Position numbers and translations under genes: made by a program. Shown piece after piece: positions 1 to 10,258 of a stretch of DNA of 27,838 bases; the first letter of the stretch is position 1, and every line of letters starts with the position of its first letter. The DNA is from Batkoa obscura (Eukaryota; Entomophthoromycota; Entomophthoromycetes; Entomophthorales; Batkoaceae): the NCBI GenBank assembly GCA_030770535.1, contig JASVEC010000234.1:1-27838 (forward strand), written 5' to 3'. The notes under the pieces are model-generated. The model was not told the origin of the DNA. It worked only from the letters and a program-made list of their open reading frames with translations, and made no database searches.

Positions 1-75
1 AGTCTCTTATTACAGAAATATTGTTAAGTTTAAAAATAACTATTAAGCAGACCTCAAAAAATTTTATTTAAAAAT

Positions 76-758
76 TTAACATTGGTAGTGGTTTGGGGTT
101 TGGTTCCATTGGGATTGAGTGGAACGGAATGGGGAAGTTTGACCGAATAAACCTTGAGTCATGTTTTGACCTTGGAATGGGGATTGACCGAACCATACCT
201 TGACCTTGGAATGGAGATTGTCCAAATGGAGATTGTCCAAATGGAGATTGTCCATAGGTGTTTTGACCCCATTGGTTGCAAACTTGGTTGCATTGCATCT
301 TAGCACGTTGGCAGAGCTCTTGGATTTTGTTGAGCAATTTGTTGGCATTGGAATGGGTCTTGGACCATGGTACGTTGTTGAGCAATGTTACATTTTTGTT
401 CAGTGCAGTTAACAAGATCATGAATTTGTTGTAAACGTTGTTGACATTGTTGTCTTTCCATTGGGTTTTGGCATTGTTGAGCACGTTGTTGAACGGTTTG
501 GAGAGCTTGGTGAGCAATTTGGCGAGCTTGTTGGCATTGTTGTACAAGTTGTTGGGTAACTTGACGGGAGACCATTGGGTTTTGTCCTTGGCATTGTTCT
601 TGTTGGCAAGTGTTAAGGATTTGATAAAGGACTTGTTCAAGATTACGTACAACTTGAGTTTCATCACCGTGGCATTGTTGGTTCATACCACCAAACATAC
701 CAGTGGTTTGTTGTGGGTATTGACCGAAAGGAGAGACTTGATTGAAAAGACCGTACAT
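76..758 (-). CDS. Cys/Gln-rich repeat protein of unknown function; reading passes through three frames
   Basis: I do not recognise this protein. From the ATG at 758 a 152-residue frame runs to a stop at 298-300. It is about a quarter Gln, has about ten Cys and looks helical, with spacings such as CQQEQC and CTEQKC. The same composition continues in the next frame (a CxxxC segment, then a GQSPF repeat) and, from about 185, in the third frame (FGQSPFQGQ, ending NHYQC before the stop at 76-78). Both switches equal skipping one base. They could be two one-base sequencing errors, real mutations, +1 frameshifting, or very short introns; the bypassed stretches look coding rather than intron-like. 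There is no signal peptide or membrane segment. Codons favour C-ending AAC, TTC and ATC, unlike the AAT/TTT-rich neighbours, which suggests strong expression. A TATA box lies about 55 bp upstream. The full product would be roughly 225 residues. Confidence 0.6.
211..255 (-). repeat. 15-bp tandem repeat x3 inside the Cys/Gln-rich gene
   Basis: The unit ATGGAGATTGTCCAA (plus strand) occurs three times head to tail, with one mismatch in the last base. It is in frame and encodes GQSPF on the minus strand; a related FGQSPFQGQ follows further on. It is a length-variable tract and a likely place for slippage. Confidence 0.9.
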
Positions 759-811
759 TTTTATATAATATTCAAAATTTGATTTATAATTATTATCTAT
801 CTAATTTGAGC

Positions 812-820
812 CTATTTATA
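812..820 (-). promoter_or_regulatory. TATA box of the Cys/Gln-rich gene
   Basis: The minus strand reads TATAAATAG, a textbook TATA box, with its edge about 55 bp before the ATG at 758. A start of transcription near 780-790 would leave a leader of about 25-30 nt. GC-containing bases flank it on both sides, which makes it stand out from the general AT background. Confidence 0.55.
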
Positions 821-1595
821 CCTTTGGTTTGGCATATTCAAGGGATGAAATGTTTACAAGGACTCTTTAAGGATCAATAACTTAGCTAGTTGATGACATA
901 TGTCATTACGTACACTATACTATTGACATCCCTCTTAACAATTAAATGGTTACTCGAGATTACGTTGACATTTTATAAACCAACCAAAATTTAGTATTTT
1001 AACTGCTTCACATGTTATTGGTATTTATTCAACATATTGATTTCTCTTTGATAAATTACAGGGATAAACCTATCAAAATATTTGTTAAGGGAGAGAATTT
1101 TTAGTTGACAGTTTTTTATTTTTGAATTTATAAATAGATTTGACAGTTTATGATTTTAAAAGGTGAATAGGAAGGACTTTAAAATATATTTTCTATTTCT
1201 ACTATACTTTTTCATATTAGAAAGAAGTAACTTATATTGTACTTTGTTTTATTTTACAAAATGTCGATTGTTATATATGATCCACTTTTATTGTATTGAA
1301 ATTAATTCTAATTATACATAAAAACAATACTTGAAATTACAGTTTAGAATATCATTTTAAGCCATATCTTAAAAACTAGTTTTTTTTATTATCAAAATAT
1401 TACTTTAAGGATAGAAAATCATTTATATAAATATTAAATAGAGTATTAGCTAGAACTATCTTTCACATTACTCTCTTATTGAGTCTTTGACTATATTCCT
1501 AATATGTTAAAAGATTTATTTAACATAGATTATATTAATGACCTTTTAATAATTTATTTAAAAATAAAACAAAACATTGTAATGAACTATTAAAT

Positions 1596-1692
1596 GGGGA
1601 TATTTTTTTGCTTTCATCACTCTTTCTATTTTTCAAACATTGTTTGAACAGAAAAATTGTTAATAAAATTGTTAAATAAAAAATACATCTCC
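1596..1692 (-). mobile_element. MITE-like element, copy 1
   Basis: A 97-bp element in reverse orientation relative to the copy at 13703. It begins GGGGATATTTTTTTG and ends ACATCTCC. Perfect 4-bp flanking repeats AAAT lie at 1592-1595 and 1693-1696, consistent with a target-site duplication. Confidence 0.8.
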
Positions 1693-2042
1693 AAATAATT
1701 ATTAAATAATCATTAAATAGTAAAAGACTTAATTCTAAAATAATAATAAATTTAAGACCACTATTGATCTATTGATAAGGATAAAATTGAATAATAACCT
1801 ATTTTAGCAATATTGAGCAATATATTATCTTATTGTTATGTTACAATAAAATAATATTTTAAGTTAAATCAAACATTTTGCTCTTTTTTATAAACTGATT
1901 TCAATATATCAATACATGTTTTTATAGAAATAGTGAAATTCTTTTAGTCAAATAGGTTATCTAACTACAATGATATATTAATAACGGATATTTATTAAAT
2001 AAAATTAAACTTACTTTTTATAGTGAATTATTTAAAAGATAT

Positions 2043-2137
2043 GAAGGTGTATTTTTGTGTAAGAATTTTACTGCAATCTTTCCACTCAAATAGTGCTTAA
2101 AAAATGGAAAGAGTAATGAAATCAAAAAAACATCCTC
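2043..2137 (+). mobile_element. MITE-like element, copy 2
   Basis: A 95-bp element in forward orientation, GAAGGTGTATTTTTGTG to AAACATCCTC, flanked by ATAT on both sides (2039-2042 and 2138-2141). It shares the private stretch TTTTACTGCAATCTTTCC with copy 3, which lies 124 bp downstream in the same orientation. Confidence 0.85.
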
Positions 2138-2261
2138 ATATATTTGTAAAATTTGATAATTATTCACTCTTTTTATAAAATTTTTAAATTATTTCTATTA
2201 CTATTCAATAAATAAATACTATTTATATAATTTTGTTTATTTATTTTATAAAATGATTAAT

Positions 2262-2356
2262 GGGGACGTATTTTTGTGTAAAAATTTTACTGCAATCTTT
2301 CCACTCAAATAGTGCTTAAAAAATGGAAAAATAATGAAACTAAAAAAAACATCGCC
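2262..2356 (+). mobile_element. MITE-like element, copy 3
   Basis: A 95-bp element in forward orientation, GGGGACGTATTTTTGTG to AAACATCGCC. The flanks share AAT but not a full 4-bp duplication. It is the closest relative of copy 2 and probably arose by a short local hop or duplication. Confidence 0.85.
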
Positions 2357-2799
2357 AATACTAATTTGATATTTCTAAACTAGTTAAATTTTAACGTCTT
2401 TTTTGATTTCATTTATTTATCCTAATTTATAAATACTATTAAGTGAAAAGTTTTAAAGAATTACACCTTTATTTTTATACACTCAGTTTAAAATTACTAG
2501 AACCTTATTAAACTAATTTTCCCGAAACTTTTAAATTATATTAATAAACTCAAAACTATTACTAATTTAACTTATTAGTCAGAAACTTTAATAAAGTTAT
2601 ATACAACTATATTTTACCAATTTTAGAAACAAAACATACTTGATATCTAATACTAACCAAACTTCGTGAATAAACTCTCCAAAAAAATGAATATAAAAAG
2701 CCTTTAATAAAAAACGCTTAAAAAGAGACAAAGAAGATAAAACCCATTTGCACATTGATTTTAAAGAACCAGAAAGGACTAACATCACTTTAAATAATA

Positions 2800-5155
2800 T
2801 TACCTCCAAGTACTAATAACAGCAGCAGAAGACTTTGGGGTATCTTTGTCTTTGGGTGTATCGTTTAAATTGGGATAAAATTCATGTTTTGGTAATTTCA
2901 ATTCACTTGGTTTATGTTTAATACTTTTACTACCTTTAGAAAACCAAGAAGTGGAACTATTAGCGCTATTTTGTGGTGAAGAAGAAGTTGATGTCATTTG
3001 AAAGGTACTTGTATTTGAGCTACTTAATGATGGATAGGGTGAACTTGAATTTAGTTGGTAACTTGGAGATGGTAAATATTTATTTCGATTAGGATGATTA
3101 CTATTTCGTCCATTATTATTACCATGAATTGTAGTTGATAAAGAAGCTAAAGATTCTAATGACATTGGATTCACATTGGGATTATTATTGATATTATTAG
3201 ATAAGCCTAAAGATTCCATATTTAAATCACTGGCTTCATAAAATAATACATAGCCAGAACCAACGCCTGGCGAATCACCAAAGAACTTTGAGATATCTTC
3301 TTCATCTATTCTCTATTTAAATATTTTAAAAAAAATCATAATTAATATAATTTTATTTGTAAATAATATAAATAACAAATAATATTTATTATATAATTTA
3401 AACTTACTTCTACTGTATCATCATCAAATAAAATCCAATTATTTCCACTTTTAACTACTGATATATAATGACCATGATTTAATCCACTAAAATTAATCAA
3501 TAATGTTAAAATTTTATTTGTATTTTAATTGATTTAATGTTATTATTTACCTTCCAATATGAACAACAATAGCAAAAAGAGAATACAATCGATCTGTATC
3601 TTCTGAATCATTAGTCTAAAATAGAAATTAATATAATAATAACAATTTATAAAAACATACTGTATTAAATAATCTTAAATCCATTGGAAATACTACTCTA
3701 TAAGATAATTTGGCATATTTTTGAATTTTTTCTTGATATTTAAAACGTTTTAAATGCAATGCTAACACATTAGGTACTTTTTTAATTTTCATTCTAATAT
3801 TAATAAAAAATAAAAATTAATTAATTAAATCCATATTGAAACTTTGTATTAATATTCTTAAATTCTACTAAATTACCTTTTTTCAGCTTCTTGTAAACCA
3901 TTACAAACATCACAGAAATATTTATTTCGATCACATAACATTTCATTTGCTGAAAAATGTCTTAAACAACTTGAAACGGAAGAATTTTCTTCAATATCAA
4001 TAGATAAATCTAAAAACGATTCTTCTTTACACGTGATCTATTATACAAATATTAATTTATTACTTTATTTTATAATTATTTAATAATCAAAATAATTACC
4101 GTATCACAAGTTAAACATCTAGTTTCATTGGTTAGTTTACCTTCGAATATTTTCTGAACCCAACTATCGTGTTCTTTATTATCTTTTAAGTTAGATTTAT
4201 TATCTAATTTATTAATGAAAAGTTTAAAAAATTCTTTTGAAAGATAAACTATTTTTACCTTCATTTTCTTGTATTTTTTTTTCCATATCTACTACATGTT
4301 CTGCAATTCGATTTAATGTAAAATTTAAAAATTCATGAGCATCTTGATGTTGAGCACCACGAAATAACTCTAAATTCAAATTAATATTGTAAATATTTTA
4401 AAATAGGGTTTAGAAACTTAATTTACCATTTTCTTGTTTTAACCGACCAATGAAAGAAGAAGGAGCAATTGAGCCAATTCGTTTATTTTGACATTCAATT
4501 TTAGCAAATAAATCCTTTAAGCTAGTAAATAAATTTTCATTGATATTTAACTCTTTATGAGTTGTATAATCATCGAAATTAAAATTTAGTTTAGAATTCA
4601 AGCCTCCATTCACATTATTTTTCATTATTATATTACTACTACTTTTCCTTTTAGCTTTTAATAAACTTGGTTCAACTAAAGTTTCATTCGAGATCTCGGA
4701 TAATACTTGTTCCATTCGAGTGATAAGAGGGGAGCGGATAGGAAAAGCATTAATACATTCTCTAAATGGTTTACAAAAATATAATGCTTGTAATACTGAA
4801 TTACAATAACTAAATAAAATAAGATAAAATAACTTTAATGTTTTTTTTATTATAATAGTTTATTATTTTATTACCATGTATTTCCAAACTATATCGAGTT
4901 AATGAAATTGAAATGAAATAAAGTAAAATAGAATGAGTTAATATATTCTTAATAAATTATAAACTAGTTTACATTTTCTAGACCAAAATATTTATCCTCG
5001 CCATCTAAAATACTTTCGCTATTTGTATTCGTTTTATTTGAAGCTGGATACTATTGAATATTAATTTAAATTAGTTGCTTTGTCATTATTTCTAAATATT
5101 AAAAACAAAAATAAATTAATATCCTACTTACCCCAATCCATTTTAATAAAGACAT
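2800..5155 (-). CDS. USP12/USP46-type ubiquitin-specific protease (Ubp9/Ubp13/CreB family), 11 exons
   Basis: A cysteine protease that removes ubiquitin from proteins; relatives work with WD40 partners and, in Aspergillus, as CreB in carbon repression. Proposed exons: 5155-5132, 5050-4973, 4888-4875, 4809-4427, 4369-4259, 4203-4100, 4037-3877, 3793-3661, 3615-3551, 3486-3408, 3312-2800. They join in frame to 554 residues through GT..AG introns of 45-95 bp. Visible motifs: Cys box FGNTCYCNS with catalytic Cys39; QDAHEF; zinc pairs CLTC (233, 236) and CDVC (280, 283); [19 protein letters not shown]; His box NHGHYISV with His364; FDDD; and [10 protein letters not shown] closing the domain. The alignment to animal USP12 is nearly collinear. 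Extras are a Ser/Asn-rich insert after the Cys box and a ~140-residue Ser/Asn-rich tail. The N-terminus MSLLKWIG is short but fits the family. One acceptor (4204) has an in-phase alternative about 24 nt further on. Confidence 0.93.
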
Positions 5156-5385
5156 GATGCAATTAAATTTCTTTTTCTATGTATTAAAAAAAGATTTGAA
5201 ATAAATAAAAAAATAGCAAAAAATAAATTCACTTTTTATTCAATTATTGTCTTAATATCTGGTTTTACCGATGAACTATTTTATCTCTAGTGACTTTGTT
5301 AAATTCAAATACCATTGGTTTAAGGAAAAATTGATTTCCATTTTTAACTCTAACTAAAATCAGCTGATCTAGTTTTGAGTACATA

Positions 5386-5522
5386 TTTTTTACAAATAAG
5401 TTAAAGTTGCAGAAGTTTTCTAATTGCAAGCAAAAACTTAAAATTTTAATAAAGTGGTGCTGTTTTGTTGAGTTTTTTGCAATTGAGATAGACTTCTAGG
5501 ATTTTAACTTATTTGTAAAAAA
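5386..5522. repeat. Inverted repeat with perfect 20-bp ends (hairpin element A)
   Basis: TTTTTTACAAATAAGTTAAA at 5386-5405 is repeated as its exact reverse complement at 5503-5522. Inside this, the arms continue to pair with mismatches (GCAGAAGTTTT against TAGAAGTCTAT, then TCTAATTGCA against TCAATTGCA). The whole 137 bp can fold back on itself. I see no clear target-site duplication. It is unrelated in sequence to the ~97-bp family. Confidence 0.85.
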
Positions 5523-5550
5523 GATGGAATGGAAGTTTTGAAGAATTTTA

Positions 5551-5708
5551 AAAAGTTATATTTCAATGTCTTCATTTGATTTTAATTTGTCATTAATTTC
5601 TTTTAAAATGAATCAATAGACTTAGATATTGACTATGATTTATAGGTTCAATGTAAAAAAAAATTATGATAAATTAAAATCAAATGAAGACATTGAAATG
5701 TAACTTTT
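5551..5708. repeat. Inverted repeat with 43-bp arms (hairpin element B)
   Basis: The left arm 5551-5593 and the right arm 5666-5708 are reverse complements at 41 of 43 positions, with core TTTCAATGTCTTCATTTGAT. The loop is 72 nt. This is far beyond chance even at this base composition, and the near identity of the arms suggests a young element or ongoing arm conversion. A transcript would form a long duplex. No clear target duplication is seen. Confidence 0.9.
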
Positions 5709-6197
5709 CTAATTAAATTTTTTTTTTAAAATCAAAATAGAATTTAAAATACTATTTTAGATTTAAATGTTCAGTTTCAATTCAATTATTTAAGTAAACT
5801 TTATTTTTTTAATAGATAAAACAATTCTTTCAGTTCAATAAATGTAATTTTTCTTATTTCTTCACCTATACCATTTCCTTAATTTTCAAATTTCTCTTTA
5901 TCTTATTTACTTGTACTACCTTTATCATTTAATTATACTAAAAGCAAATTACAATAATTCTGTATTATTCTATTCTAATTAACAAGGTTAATATTAATTT
6001 TTAAGACTTAATAGTTAAAATATTTATATTTTATTTTAATGATCCTAACTAAACAACCAGTAACATATCAATAACAATAATTAATATTTATTAACAAAAA
6101 ATAAATCCTACAAACAAAAAAGTTCATTATTCATTTTATAAAACTCATTCTTTACCTTCTTCCTTTTACTCGTCTACGCCTGTACTCACTATATACT

Positions 6198-9100
6198 TTA
6201 CTCATTTAATAAAGTTAAAAAATAATTAGATAAATTCATTGTTTCATTCAATTGTAATTGGTTTAATTGATCAAATAACTGTTTTCTTTGATTAATTAAC
6301 TGTAAGAAATTGGTTTGTTCATTAAAATTCTTAATAGTAGCTAAAATTAAAGGTAAAATATAATAACCTTCCATTTTCTGTTCTTTTTTTAAGGGGTAAA
6401 GCTAAAATAAATATAGAATAAATATATAAGTTAATTATACGTGATATTATTATTATTGTTATTATATATACAAATGAACTAAAATTATAAATAATTTAAA
6501 GTGTCAATTAAAACTTACCATCATTCTCTCGTTATTATTTCGATATTCTTTCCTATCTTCACACATTGTAGTTACTTTAACCATACCGTTTTCTAAGGGA
6601 TAAAAACAAAATAATAACATGCCATCTTTTAGTTTCAAATATTTCCAAATGGATTCTATATCCGTTTTACTATCTTCAATAACAATTAATAAAACATTAA
6701 AATCCATTATTTGTTTTTGATATTCTTCAATTAATTCTTCTTCTCTTTGTTCTACTTTTAATTGATTAAATGTACGTTTTAATAAACTGTTATCTAAATA
6801 AGGACATTCAATTATCATTTTTAATGTTTCGTCAATATAATGATAATGTCCATTGTCATTCTATAAATTTAACAAATAAATTCAATAGATAAATAAATAA
6901 ATAATAAATAAATAAATATTAATAAATATTAATAATTTAAATTTACCTTATTAACTAATGCTTTTAATAATTTTGTAAAATGAGTAGGTATTGCATCTAA
7001 ATTAGGCAATATTAAATGATCCCAGGAGACAATGTCATTTGAATAAAATAAAACTAATTTACAATTAAACTGATTTAATTGGTTCAATTCTAATAACCAG
7101 TTTTTTAAATTATTAAATTTAATTGGTTGAATTGATTCTTTTGAAAATAAATCAATTAAGCCCATTTCAATCAACCATTGTCGTATTATTAATTTATTAT
7201 TATTATTTTGACTATTACTATTATATTCTTGTTTTAATTGATTTTCTAATTGTATTTTACTTTCTTTTTGATGCTGATATTGAGTATTATGTTGTATATA
7301 ATTCATTTCATTTTGTTTTTGTAACTCAATTAATTGTTGAAATTTTATAAAATTATCTTGTTGAATATCTGTAATACTAGATTCACTTTGACTAATTCGA
7401 TTCTCTTCTTTTACTTCTTTTTCAATAATACTAATTTTGCTCATTCTATTAAAATCGAAATTTGGTGTTTGTATTGGTACATTAGGTGATTTTAATGCAA
7501 TTGTTTTATTAAATATAGGTGATAATATTGGTGTACCTTTTTTTAATTCTAATACTTTAACTCTTTTTAATGAAAAGGCTACTTTATTAAATGGGTTTCG
7601 AATAATTATTATTAATTGATGATTTTGATATACTTTCAATTGTAATAAACAATTATTTAATGAAAAATAACTATCATTTTCATTCATTTCATTATCTTCA
7701 TTAATATTAAAACAATAATAAAATAATTGTTGACTTAATAAATGAATTTTTTGTTTAATTAAATTATAATCATTATTTTCTACTTCATATTTATTTATTT
7801 TATTAATTGAATATTGAATATTTAATCCATAATTAATTATTGTAAATAATTGTTGAATAAATAGTTCATTATGGTTATCATCATTATTATTAATTAAATT
7901 ATATTTGGATAGTTTTAATACATAATAACATAATAAATCATAAGCTGATATAATAGATTTATAGTTTAACACTAAATTATCTTGATTTAATAATTCTAAT
8001 ATAAATTCACTTACTCGAATTAATAATTGTTTAGTTATTAATATTAATTCTTCATTATCTTCTTCCTTTTCATTATTACTAAACTTCATTTGTAATAATA
8101 AATCTTTTAGACTATTAAAACAATGAATTACCATATCTTCTGACAGATGAATTTTAATTATATGTTGAATACAAATCTTCAAGAATATAATTATTAATTT
8201 CTGATGATTTTGAATATCATTTGATATTAATAATAACATATGGTTTAAACTTAATTGAAAGTTTGTAGCTTCTGTTTCACTTAATAAAAATTGATAAATT
8301 AATTGAATTAAATAATACTTTAAATAAGAAAATTCTTGTTTCTCTTCTTCTTTAATGTCCTGCAAGATACTATCAAATATCTTTGGTAAATTTAATTGTA
8401 ATTTAAAATCCTCTGATAATTTAAGATAAGGATATTTATAAGGTAATATTAATGCTGGTTCAATTAATTTTAATATACCATTTCTAATAATATCAATAGG
8501 TTCTATTAATTTAAATCCTGGCTTTAAAGTAGGAACAATTTGTTTAATACTAATTAAATAACTTGGTAATAACAATTCTGCAGCATGAATAGAACAAAAC
8601 AGTTTGGATGAATAAATTAAAATAGCTTGTAAAATGACATCGTAATCTAAACCAAATTGAACTAACTTAATAAATTCATTTTTATATTCTTTAGAAAATG
8701 TACTAATGTTTCGTATTGAAAATAATTGACATAATAATTTATATAAATTAAATTGAACTTCATTACTTTTTTCTTTAATTTGTTGAATATTTAAAAATAA
8801 CCATTGCCCAATTAACCTTAATATACTATTACCAGATATATTATTTTGTTTTTGATTATTATTTAATTTAATTGGTTGAATTTCTGTTAATATAATGTAA
8901 ATTTTGTTCATGCCTTTAATAATAATATCCCAACATTTATTACTAATACTAATATTAGGTTCTAATAAATACATGACTTTATAAAATAAAAAATATACAG
9001 TATCATTACTTAATTTTAATTTAATATTATAGCCTAATTGATTAATAATAACTTCTTGTGTACCTAATTTAGCTCCAGTGTCATATAATATATAAACTAA

Positions 9101-10105
9101 TCTACTTGCTAATGATTCTAATATAACTATCCAATGTTGAATAACATTGGGTCGATGTGACCAATGATTAAAGCATTCTTCAAATCGATCCCATAATAAC
9201 CCATCATGAACTTCACTTCTTAACCATAATTCAAATAAGGTTCTTAATATACTGTCGCATAATACATCTGCAATTAAACTCAATTTACTTTGTAAAGTAT
9301 TACTATTATTATTATGCTCCATATGAATATTATTACTATTACTGATACTTTCCATCCTATTAATGCTCTCCATGTCTTGGTTTTCTAATGAATTGAATGT
9401 GTGAAATGGACTAGCTGTTATATTTAATCTTAATATTTGATCTGTAATACCCAATATACACTTTAATAATATATGCCAACTTTGTTCCGATAATTGATGA
9501 CCAATAGATCTCCCAATAGAAGCATACAAAGCTGATACATGCTTACATAAATCAATAAATCTCTGTATTAATCCAGTACTTGAACTATTCAAATCGGATG
9601 TATTTAAATTAAAATTACCATTATTACTTAGATTCCCCTTTAATAAATCCTCTACATTCCCCAATGGTTCTTTAAAATGGAAAATTTGACTCAAATGCAA
9701 AAAACATCTTTGTAAAAATTTCTGCTCATATTTCTTTTTCACTTCAATATTAATTTGAGGTTGATTAATCGCCAATTGACTAGCACTTGATAATGGTGTA
9801 TTATCGGTAAAATAAACGGGTCGAGTATGAGTTTCTAATAACCATTGGGAATAAATCATAATACATGACTCAATGATATGTGCTTGATGTAAATCTAAAC
9901 TGAAACCATAACCTAACACCTGTTGTACCCAATCAATGTGCGAAGTAGTGTATAATTGAATCATGTCTCGTCGATTCTGTAAAAGCATCTCCGTGATTTC
10001 CTGAACCAGTTTACGACTTACCTCTTCTGGGAAAGATTTGAGAATGGAAGTCTCTAAATCTTCTTCAGTGATCAGCGATAATTCATATATTCGATTTAAA
10101 AACAT
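6198..10105 (-). CDS. RalGAP beta-like subunit (Ral GTPase-activating protein, regulatory subunit), 3 exons
   Basis: Exons 10105-6947, 6860-6519 and 6401-6198 join in frame (all phase 0) to 1234 residues; introns are 86 and 117 bp. In animals RalGAP beta pairs with catalytic RalGAP alpha to switch off Ral and related small GTPases. The best matching block is residues 281-344 (LFELWLRSE, WDRFEECFNHWSHRPN, LASRLVYILYDTG), which follows the animal beta-subunit pattern LFEVWL..W..WRHHP...SRLLRF. Near residue 830, IIIRNPFNKVAFSLKR resembles the beta-strand segment before the Rap-GAP-like domain. The last ~270 residues (LVLFYSN, THFTKLLKALVNK, YHYIDETLKMIIECPYL, LLFCFYPLENGMVKV, EGYYILPLILATI) resemble a degenerate Rap/Ran-GAP domain. 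The middle is helical and Asn-rich. The alpha subunit is not in this window. The start is the first ATG after the 153-bp divergent promoter. Confidence 0.82.
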
Positions 10106-10258
10106 AGTAACAGTAAAAAAAAAAAAGAAATAATTGAGTTTGAAATTTAATTACATTATTTTAGTTTAGATTGAATTTGTTGGCTAAGTTTAGATTTTAG
10201 ATGGCCAATTTTTTTTTGTTGGAAATTTGTTCATATTTTTACATTTTTACATTTTAAT
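10106..10258. promoter_or_regulatory. 153-bp divergent promoter shared by RalGAP beta-like gene and NOA1
   Basis: The two ATGs point away from each other across 153 bp, so both core promoters must lie here. The region has T-rich and A-rich runs and a CCAAT box at 10205-10209, about 50 bp before the NOA1 ATG. CCAAT is the HAP/NF-Y site often found at fungal genes for mitochondrial proteins, which would fit NOA1. No convincing TATA box is seen for either gene. Confidence 0.5.

Larger units (their letters stand above)
821..2799. other. Gene-free stretch with three MITE-like copies
   Basis: I find no credible coding region here on either strand. Composition is about four-fifths A+T. The recognisable content is three copies of the ~97-bp inverted-repeat element (1596, 2043, 2262). 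The first ~60 bp are probably promoter of the Cys/Gln-rich gene, and the last few hundred bases lie downstream of the USP stop at 2800. Confidence 0.6.
5156..6197. other. Intergenic region between USP start and RalGAP stop
   Basis: No gene is visible. It is the USP upstream region and the RalGAP 3' flank. Its main content is two neighbouring inverted repeats (5386-5522 and 5551-5708), listed separately. None of the ~97-bp MITE family is present. Confidence 0.6.

Noticed and set aside
365-420. A 55-nt GT..AG intron as the cause of the first frame switch in the Cys/Gln-rich gene
   Set aside because: The phase would fit, but the stretch is C-rich, codes for Gln-rich sequence like the rest of the gene and lacks the T-rich acceptor seen in every other intron here. 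It remains possible but less likely.
7123-7619. Plus-strand open frames antisense to the RalGAP beta-like gene
   Set aside because: They mirror Gln/Asn- and Leu-rich coding on the minus strand, have runs of Tyr or Leu, and match nothing. They are shadows.
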